Shown here piece after piece: positions 1-4,377 of a DNA stretch of 5,268 bases. The stretch's first letter is position 1. Each line of letters begins with the position of its first letter. Below the pieces are notes generated by a model. That model saw only the letters and a program-made list of their open reading frames with translations, ran no database searches and was not told where the DNA came from. Both the position numbers and the translations under genes were made by a program. The stretch is from Candidatus Nitrosopumilus sp. (GTDB lineage Archaea > Thermoproteota > Nitrososphaeria > Nitrososphaerales > Nitrosopumilaceae): NCBI GenBank assembly GCA_030637455.1, contig DAOWGL010000125.1, forward strand, positions 1 through 5,268. Reading direction: 5' to 3'.

Positions 1-68
1 ATACTTTAAGAGAATCTTGCTAAAGGAGAATTAACAAAAACTGGAAATTGCGTAAAGGAATTAGAGAT

Positions 69-188
69 CTAACAATTTATCGGAATGTTTGAATTTTTAC
101 AGATCGTCATATACATTCCGAATCCGATAATGATTGCAGCAAAAGCAGCTAATGGGACTAGAAGAAAGAAATTAGTTTTACGACCCAT
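69..188 (-). CDS. Small single-span membrane protein, 39 aa, unknown function
   Basis: An ATG at 188 opens a 39-codon frame ending in TAG at 71-69. The product has a short basic N-terminus (MGRKT), one long hydrophobic stretch at about residues 7-29 (rich in F, L, A and I), and a short polar tail with cysteines at 30 and 39. That predicts one membrane span, or an uncleaved signal anchor. I do not recognise a family. A TATA-like box lies about 27 bases before the ATG, just right for a leaderless transcript, and there is no Shine-Dalgarno sequence. It follows the DUF371 gene on the same strand after a 39-base gap, so it could also be read from that gene's transcript. Such short frames can arise by chance; the hydrophobic pattern and the well-placed promoter are the support. 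Confidence 0.5.
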   Translation of the reverse strand: MGRKTNFFLLVPLAAFAAIIIGFGMYMTICKNSNIPINC

Positions 189-209
189 GACAACTTTCAA
201 CGTATTAAC

Positions 210-216
210 TATAAAA
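210..216 (-). promoter_or_regulatory. TATA-like box for the 39-aa membrane protein
   Basis: On the minus strand this reads TTTTATA. Its centre is about 25-27 bases upstream of the ATG at 188, which would put transcription start at or next to the start codon. Assigned by pattern and spacing only. Confidence 0.4.
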
Positions 217-227
217 TTGTGACAGTA

Positions 228-644
228 TTACTCAACAGTAATAGTAAATGTTCCAACAGTTTTTGGATCTTGTAACTGAGTCACCATACTACGAGGTAAC
301 AAATCAGATGCCTTGTCACATTTTACACCAAGAGTTCTCGGACAAATAAAATCACTTTTTCTAATAACAATATCGTCTGTATGAGTTAAGATAAGATCAG
401 GATGGCCTTTTCCCTCAATAACAAAATTATCAGGACCTACTTTGATTGAAAAAGTTACTTTGGACTCTGGGCTTTTGAGTTTATTTTTTAATTCTTCAGG
501 CAAGTCAGCACAGCTGTATTTTGCATTTACACCAACTATGCAATCCCCTCGCGGTGTCAAATGGGGTTCTTTGGTAATTTCTATGGTTTTTTGATGATTA
601 GAACGAATATTTTCATGACCTGAAAATTCAATTTCAAACTTCAT
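228..644 (-). CDS. DUF371 family protein (COG2090), function unknown
   Basis: Starting from the ATG at 644 the product has 138 residues, about the usual length of the archaeal DUF371 family, and begins MKFEIEFSGHENI, which is how members of the family normally start. Further family signatures are RGDCIVGV (32-39), LPEELKNKL (48-56), GKGHPDL (78-84), and the C-terminal block with RTLGVKCDKASDL (103-115). An in-frame TTG at 668 would add eight residues, but it lies only about 16 bases from the TATA-like box, upstream of the expected transcription start, so the ATG is preferred. No signal peptide or membrane span is visible, so it is probably cytosolic. The conserved histidines and the Cys in GDCI could mark an active or metal site, but that is inference; no function is established that I know of. 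It is divergent from the secreted Kazal/DUF1254 gene. Confidence 0.9.
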   Translation of the reverse strand: MKFEIEFSGHENIRSNHQKTIEITKEPHLTPRGDCIVGVNAKYSCADLPEELKNKLKSPESKVTFSIKVGPDNFVIEGKGHPDLILTHTDDIVIRKSDFICPRTLGVKCDKASDLLPRSMVTQLQDPKTVGTFTITVE

Positions 645-679
645 GAATTGGAATATGTTTGTCTTCAAATAAACTTAGA

Positions 680-688
680 TTTTAAAAA
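680..688 (-). promoter_or_regulatory. TATA-like box for the DUF371 gene
   Basis: The minus strand reads TTTTTAAAA, centred about 40 bases before the ATG at 644. With usual archaeal spacing, transcription would begin near 657, giving a leader of about 13 bases without a Shine-Dalgarno sequence. This placement argues against the TTG at 668 as the start. Confidence 0.45.
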
Positions 689-693
689 TGAAC

Positions 694-703
694 TATTTTA
701 ATA
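694..703 (+). promoter_or_regulatory. TATA-like box for the secreted Kazal/DUF1254 gene
   Basis: TATTTTAATA is centred about 27 bases before the ATG at 725, so the transcript would be leaderless or nearly so. It sits only a few bases from the oppositely oriented box of the DUF371 gene, making this a compact divergent promoter. Confidence 0.5.
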
Positions 704-724
704 CCAAAGTTTTACACATAAAAT

Positions 725-2482
725 ATGAATAGTAAAACAATTTTTCTTTTAATTCCATTAATTTTTTCAATAGGAATCATCCCATTAGTAGATGGTTCAA
801 ATGATCAAATCTGTATTGATAAAGTTTGGATCGAAAATACCAAAGGTAAAATCGCTTGTGTTACACAATCAACTGCAGACAAACTTGTAGAACGTGGATG
901 GGGAACTATGTTAGAAGATTCAAAATCCACAGTTAAGGGATGTACGAAAGACTACAGACCAGTGTGTGGGATAGATGGGAAAACATATGGAAACATGTGT
1001 GTGTTAGAATCATTTGAAATGGATTTTAAATATGAAGGAGAATGTTCAGACATAGGAATAGAAACCATAGAAACAAGAAGTGGAACTATAGTAATTGATC
1101 ATGATTATCTTACACCAGACTCTTCAAAACTTCTTTCAGATGAATTATTTTTCCAACGAGCAGTTCAAGTTTACCATCTAGCACTTCCTGCAGTCAGTGG
1201 CGCAGGAATTTTTTATGAACAAGCAAAAGTTGGTGGAGAGTCTGGAGACATTTTGTACTGGTCTGACTTTATGAATTCAGAAATTGAACTTCTTACTGGT
1301 AATACTTCTGTATTGTACTTTATGTCACTACAAGATCTTTCTAATGGTCCAATTATTGTTCATGTCCCAGAAGGAAATCTCCAGGGTCATGCAGACAACA
1401 TTAACCAACAAGTAATGACAGATTGGGGAATAGTAGGACCTAACGAAGGACAAGAAGCATTATTTTTATTTCTACCACCAAATTATGATGATGAAATCCC
1501 AGTCGAGTTTAATGGAGGGAATGGAAATAATTTTGTAATACAATCAGACTCAATGCAGTTCATTGCTATGGGCAGAGCTTTTGTAAATGCACCAGACATG
1601 GATGCAGCTGAAGAATTAATTAAAAAAATAAACATCTATTCTGTATCTGAAATTAATAATCCTACACAAGTAAAATTTATTGACGTTGCAGGGGAATCTT
1701 TAAAGTTATCATATCCCACAACAGATGGTTTTTGGGAATTCTTACATGAAGTTTATTCTAAAGAAATTATAGTTAGACCTGAAGATAAGAATCTAATTGG
1801 ATTAATGCATACAATAGGAATTGTTCCAGGAGAACCATTCCAACCAGATAAAGATTCTAAAAAATTATTAGATAAAGCTGCAGTTGTTGCAAATTTGATG
1901 GCAAGAAACATTGCATATGATTCTCCCGTCAAAGAACCATACCTTTACTGGCCAGATAAAAATTGGGAATTAGCATTTCAGACTAAAAATCCTAGACATG
2001 AAGATGAAAGAGGAATAACACAGATTGAACCAAGAATGTCTTTCATGTATCAAGCCATCACGACTGCAGATGCAATGGTTCTTGAACTTGTAGGAAAGGG
2101 TTCAAAATATGTTGGAACTTATAGAGATTCAGATTATAATTTTCTAATTGGTTCTAATACATATCACTTGAACATACCGGCAAATGTACCTGCAGAAAAC
2201 TTTTGGTCAATTGTAGTGTATGATGCAGAAACTCGTTCAATGATCAATAATGGCATTCAGCCATTACCTGCAATAAGATCATTAGATGATGAAAAATTAT
2301 TAGAAAACGAAGATGGCTCTTATGATGTGTACTTTGGACCAGAAGCACCAGAAGGTTATGAAAACAACTGGGTGAAGACTAACGAAGGTGACGGATTCTT
2401 CGTATACATTAGATTCTACTCTCCAACTGAAGCATACTATGACAAGAGTTGGCAATTACCGATGATACAAAAAATAGAATAG
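725..2482 (+). CDS. Secreted protein: Kazal-type inhibitor domain fused to DUF1254 and DUF1214
   Basis: The 585-residue product starts with a signal peptide (residues 1 to about 24: MNSK, then a hydrophobic run, then VDG|SN). Residues 30-60 form a two-cysteine segment (C30, C45) ending in KLVERGWG; I recall similar segments in other thaumarchaeal exported proteins. Residues 73-107 are a Kazal-type domain: CTKDYRPVCG, DGKTYGNMC and a final GEC, with C2-x7-C3-x10-C4 spacing and a lysine (K75) at the inhibitor P1 position, as expected for trypsin-like proteases. Residues about 145-265 match DUF1254 (VYHLALPAVSGAG, FLPPNY), and about 465-580 match DUF1214 (NIPANVPAENFWSIVVYD, YFGPEAPEGYENNW, RFYSPTEAYYDKSW). 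The function of the DUF1254/DUF1214 body is not established. No C-terminal anchor is seen, so it is probably extracellular or in the pseudoperiplasm. The ATG is chosen because it gives a proper signal peptide and lies at leaderless distance from a TATA-like box. Domain calls are strong; the biological role is unknown. Confidence 0.93.
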   Translation: MNSKTIFLLIPLIFSIGIIPLVDGSNDQICIDKVWIENTKGKIACVTQSTADKLVERGWGTMLEDSKSTVKGCTKDYRPVCGIDGKTYGNMCVLESFEMDFKYEGECSDIGIETIETRSGTIVIDHDYLTPDSSKLLSDELFFQRAVQVYHLALPAVSGAGIFYEQAKVGGESGDILYWSDFMNSEIELLTGNTSVLYFMSLQDLSNGPIIVHVPEGNLQGHADNINQQVMTDWGIVGPNEGQEALFLFLPPNYDDEIPVEFNGGNGNNFVIQSDSMQFIAMGRAFVNAPDMDAAEELIKKINIYSVSEINNPTQVKFIDVAGESLKLSYPTTDGFWEFLHEVYSKEIIVRPEDKNLIGLMHTIGIVPGEPFQPDKDSKKLLDKAAVVANLMARNIAYDSPVKEPYLYWPDKNWELAFQTKNPRHEDERGITQIEPRMSFMYQAITTADAMVLELVGKGSKYVGTYRDSDYNFLIGSNTYHLNIPANVPAENFWSIVVYDAETRSMINNGIQPLPAIRSLDDEKLLENEDGSYDVYFGPEAPEGYENNWVKTNEGDGFFVYIRFYSPTEAYYDKSWQLPMIQKIE

Positions 2483-2523
2483 GCTCCGATCAAAATAGTA
2501 TTTACTCTCAATAATGGGCATGG

Positions 2524-2530
2524 TTTAAAT
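2524..2530 (+). promoter_or_regulatory. TATA-like box for psmA
   Basis: TTTAAAT is centred about 29 bases before the psmA ATG in the 73-base gap after the Kazal/DUF1254 gene. Expected transcription start is within a base or two of the ATG, so psmA is probably translated from a leaderless mRNA and begins a new transcription unit. Confidence 0.5.
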
Positions 2531-2555
2531 TGTATAATCAAAGCATTGCAATCAA

Positions 2556-3293
2556 ATGCTTCCTGCACAACAAGGTTACGATAGAGCTATTACAGTATTC
2601 TCACCAGATGGTAGACTATACCAAGTTGAATATGCTATTGAAACTGTAAGAAGAGGAACAATTGCTGTCGGCGTAAAATGCAAAGACGGTATTGTTATCG
2701 CAGTAGAAGAAAAACCAAGAAAATTACAAATATCAGAAACCGCTCAAAAGATTTTCCAAATTGATGATCATGTAGGAGTTGCAGCAGCAGGATACATTCC
2801 AGATGCTAGAAGTCAAGTAGACAATGCAAGATTCTTTTCACAAAGTAACAAGATGATTTATGATGAACCAGTTGAAGTTGAAACGATTGCCAAACATTTA
2901 GCTGATCAATGTCAACAATATACACAATATGCAGGTGTAAGACCATACGGTGTTGCACTAATTCTAGGTGGAGTTGTAAACAACACACCACAATTGTATC
3001 TAACAGATCCTAGTGGAACATACATCTCTTATGATGCAATAGCAATTGGCTCTGGCTCTGATCAAGTTACAGACTTTTTAGAGAAAACATACAAAGAAGA
3101 TCTTTCACTTGATGATGCTGCAATATTAGCTTCTGCAGGAATTTATCTTTCAAGTGAAGATAAAGAAGGAACAAGTCACATCAGAATGGCAGTCATCAAA
3201 AAAGAAACAGGATTGTATGAATTAGTATCAGATGAGCAAATTACAAAATATGCAACTGATGCTAAAACAAAATATCCACACGAGCAAAAATAA
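2556..3293 (+). CDS. psmA: 20S proteasome subunit alpha
   Basis: The product (245 residues) is an archaeal proteasome alpha subunit. In archaea these form the outer heptameric rings of the cytosolic 20S core, gate entry and dock ATPases of the PAN/Cdc48 type. The N-terminal gate helix signature is intact at residues 8-27 (YDRAITVFSPDG, then RLYQVEYA). Other hallmarks are QCQQYTQYAGVRPYG (about 118-132) and AIGSGSDQV (about 163-171). Lysine 65 in TAQKIFQIDD aligns with Thermoplasma alpha K66, the pocket residue for the HbYX tail of the activating ATPase, so regulator docking looks preserved. There is no N-terminal active-site threonine of the beta type. Length is slightly above the Thermoplasma protein (233), mainly in the C-terminal tail (KYPHEQK). 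The ATG at 2556 gives the standard N-terminus. The SPOUT methyltransferase starts 31 bases after the stop and is probably co-transcribed. Confidence 0.98.
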   Translation: MLPAQQGYDRAITVFSPDGRLYQVEYAIETVRRGTIAVGVKCKDGIVIAVEEKPRKLQISETAQKIFQIDDHVGVAAAGYIPDARSQVDNARFFSQSNKMIYDEPVEVETIAKHLADQCQQYTQYAGVRPYGVALILGGVVNNTPQLYLTDPSGTYISYDAIAIGSGSDQVTDFLEKTYKEDLSLDDAAILASAGIYLSSEDKEGTSHIRMAVIKKETGLYELVSDEQITKYATDAKTKYPHEQK

Positions 3294-3307
3294 TTATTCC
3301 AAGTACT

Positions 3308-3313
3308 GGAGAG
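3308..3313 (+). promoter_or_regulatory. Candidate Shine-Dalgarno site for the TTG-started methyltransferase
   Basis: GGAGAG lies 11 bases before the TTG at 3325, between psmA and the methyltransferase. Spacing is slightly long, but it is the only purine-rich match here. It fits an internal operon gene with a weak start codon, in contrast to the leaderless look of psmA. Confidence 0.45.
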
Positions 3314-3324
3314 ATTAAATTACA

Positions 3325-4134
3325 TTGAAATTATCTGTTGCAATTCCCGAGTCTGCATTATCAGATGAATCCCTTAAAATTGATAAAACTAGAAAAATTT
3401 CTATCTTAGCAAGAGCTTGTGCAATTTTTAAAATTGATACAATCTACATCTATCAAGAAGGAAACAAAAAAACAGACCCCGGATTAATGACAATGATTCT
3501 AAGGTATTTAGAAACACCACAATTTTTGAGAAGACGATTATTTCCAAAGATGAATGATTTAAAATTTGCAGGAGTTTTACAACCATTAAAAATTCCAAGT
3601 CACAATACACCAGTAAACTCTAAAAAAATTAAAGCCGGAGACATTAGAGAAGGGATTGTAGTAAGTTCAAAGGGAGAAAAATATGTAGATGTTGGAATTA
3701 ACCAATTGATTCGATATTATGGTAACAACACTACAAATGGAAAAAGAGTGACAGTCAGATTCAAAGAAGGGTACCCTAAACTATCAATCAAAGATATCGA
3801 TAAAAGTGAAGTTCCAGAGTATTGGGGATATTCAGTAAAAGAGAGAGCAAATCTATTTTCCATACTATCAGAATGGAAAGGAAACATCATCATAACATCA
3901 AGAAAAGGAAAACCAGTATCAAATGAACAGTTATCAAAATATACAAAATCAGATGAACATACTCTAGTTGTCTTTGGATCACCTGAAAAAGGAGTTCATG
4001 AGATCATTGGAGGAAGAATGAATAAAGTTCAAAATGCAAAATCAATAAACTTTTTCCCAAACCAAGCAACTGAAACTGTACGTCTAGAAGAAGCACTGTT
4101 GGGAACATTGGCAATAATTAACTCCAATAACTAA
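3325..4134 (+). CDS. SPOUT-class RNA methyltransferase (COG2106, Methyltrn_RNA_3)
   Basis: A 269-residue protein of the family typified by Methanothermobacter MTH1, with human SPOUT1 (C9orf114) as a eukaryotic relative; databases often name archaeal members putative RNA uridine N3 methyltransferase. The N-terminal half of the SPOUT fold is at residues 1-90 (LSVAIPESAL; DPGLMTMILRYLETPQFLRR). A beta-rich OB-like insert follows at about 103-155 (GDIREGIVVSSKGEKYVDVG). The C-terminal trefoil-knot half, expected to bind S-adenosylmethionine, is at about 185-268 (VVFGSPEKGVHEIIGG; NFFPNQATETVRLEEALLG). All blocks are present, so it should be active. It is probably an rRNA methyltransferase, but the target base is inferred from relatives. 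TTG is taken as start because it yields the conserved MKLSVAIPES opening and no suitable ATG lies nearby. Archaea often keep this gene immediately before rpl3, as here apart from one small ORF. Confidence 0.93.
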   Translation: MKLSVAIPESALSDESLKIDKTRKISILARACAIFKIDTIYIYQEGNKKTDPGLMTMILRYLETPQFLRRRLFPKMNDLKFAGVLQPLKIPSHNTPVNSKKIKAGDIREGIVVSSKGEKYVDVGINQLIRYYGNNTTNGKRVTVRFKEGYPKLSIKDIDKSEVPEYWGYSVKERANLFSILSEWKGNIIITSRKGKPVSNEQLSKYTKSDEHTLVVFGSPEKGVHEIIGGRMNKVQNAKSINFFPNQATETVRLEEALLGTLAIINSNN

Positions 4135-4141
4135 TCAGAAA

Positions 4142-4252
4142 ATGCCTGAAAGAAAAAATTTTTTGTTGTTTGCAATTGGATTGGGAGTTTTTGGGATCAT
4201 AATTGGAGGATACACGATTTGGAATTCCGTCTCAGAATTATTTTCACCATAA
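4142..4252 (+). CDS. Small single-span membrane protein, 36 aa, unknown function
   Basis: An ATG seven bases after the methyltransferase stop opens a 36-codon frame ending in TAA. The product has a charged start (MPERK), a hydrophobic span at about residues 7-27 rich in glycine with a GxxxG spacing (G18-G22), and a short polar tail (NSVSELFSP). One transmembrane helix is predicted, with the positive end probably inside. No Shine-Dalgarno sequence is seen; the tight spacing suggests translation coupled to the methyltransferase. Family not recognised. The coherent membrane-protein layout and close operon-like position support it, although its shortness keeps chance possible. Sec-translocon subunits such as SecE and Sec61-beta are also short single-span proteins, but I see no clear motif of either. 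Confidence 0.5.
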   Translation: MPERKNFLLFAIGLGVFGIIIGGYTIWNSVSELFSP

Positions 4253-4267
4253 CAAATTAGGCGTAGT

Positions 4268-4299
4268 TCGTTAACCTAAATTTTTTTAGTGGTTAACGA
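4268..4299 (+). repeat. Inverted repeat with paired GTTAAC palindromes before rpl3
   Basis: The left arm TCGTTAACC (4268-4276) is the exact reverse complement of the right arm GGTTAACGA (4291-4299). An inner TAAA/TTTA pair (4277-4280 with 4285-4288) extends the stem past a two-base bulge, leaving a TTTT loop. Each arm holds the self-complementary hexamer GTTAAC, and the two hexamer centres are 22 bp apart, about two turns of DNA. It could be a regulator-binding site on DNA or an RNA hairpin. The T-run is in the loop rather than after the stem, so it is not a classic hairpin terminator. Confidence 0.7.
4277..4288 (+). promoter_or_regulatory. TATA-like / T-run element before rpl3
   Basis: TAAATTTTTTTA lies wholly between the two GTTAAC arms. 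Read as a TATA-like box it would start transcription near 4305-4312 and give rpl3 a leader of roughly 35-40 bases, unlike the leaderless genes elsewhere in the window. Alternatively, its seven Ts could act as an archaeal oligo-T terminator for the psmA-methyltransferase unit. Sequence alone does not decide, and both may be true. Confidence 0.35.
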
Positions 4300-4302
4300 T
4301 AC

Positions 4303-4352
4303 CTCCCATGGTTTAATAGAGGGAAATCGATGATGCGTTTTAGTCATGGGAG
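4303..4352 (+). promoter_or_regulatory. Leader hairpin pairing with the rpl3 start codon
   Basis: CTCCCATG (4303-4310) is the exact reverse complement of CATGGGAG (4345-4352), which contains the rpl3 start codon at 4346-4348. As RNA the stem can grow inward by G4311-U4344, U4312-G4343 and U4313-A4342. The loop would display GAGGG (4319-4323) and AUGAUG (4330-4335). It can form only if the transcript includes 4303 onward, which is uncertain if rpl3 uses the TATA-like element at 4277-4288, but certain for read-through from upstream genes. A role in rpl3 translation control is inference. Confidence 0.4.
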
Positions 4353-4377
4353 CCCGAAAACGACACCAACCACGTAG
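4330..4377 (+). CDS. Possible 15-codon leader ORF overlapping the rpl3 start
   Basis: ATG ATG at 4330 opens a 15-codon frame (MMRFSHGSPKTTPTT) ending in TAG at 4375-4377, 29 bases past the rpl3 ATG and in a different frame. GAGGG at 4319-4323 is six bases before its ATG, a good Shine-Dalgarno distance, whereas rpl3 itself has no such motif at usable spacing. It resembles a regulatory upstream ORF more than a protein with its own function. It could be coincidence, with the GAGGG serving rpl3 at unusual range. Confidence 0.25.
   Translation: MMRFSHGSPKTTPTT

Noticed and set aside
1..68. Tail of a gene on either strand at the left edge
   Set aside because: Stops occur early in every plus-strand frame and in all three minus-strand frames; an 11-residue open tail in one plus frame is too short to support a call.
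645..668. TTG at 668 as the start of the DUF371 gene, adding eight residues
   Set aside because: The family opens at MKFEIEFSGHENI (ATG at 644), and the TTG would lie upstream of the transcription start predicted from the TATA-like box.
2543..2559. Small inverted repeat GCATT...AATGC spanning the psmA start
   Set aside because: Only five base pairs in AT-rich DNA, expected by chance, and a leaderless transcript would lack the left arm.
2806..2991. 61-codon open frame on the minus strand inside psmA
   Set aside because: Fully antisense to well-conserved proteasome alpha sequence, low complexity, no promoter seen.
3428..3610. 60-codon open frame on the minus strand inside the methyltransferase
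   Set aside because: Antisense to conserved SPOUT sequence with no recognisable motif of its own.
4268..4299. Classic rho-independent-type terminator
   Set aside because: The T-run sits in the loop of the inverted repeat and not directly after the stem, so only a stem-free oligo-T termination role remains possible.
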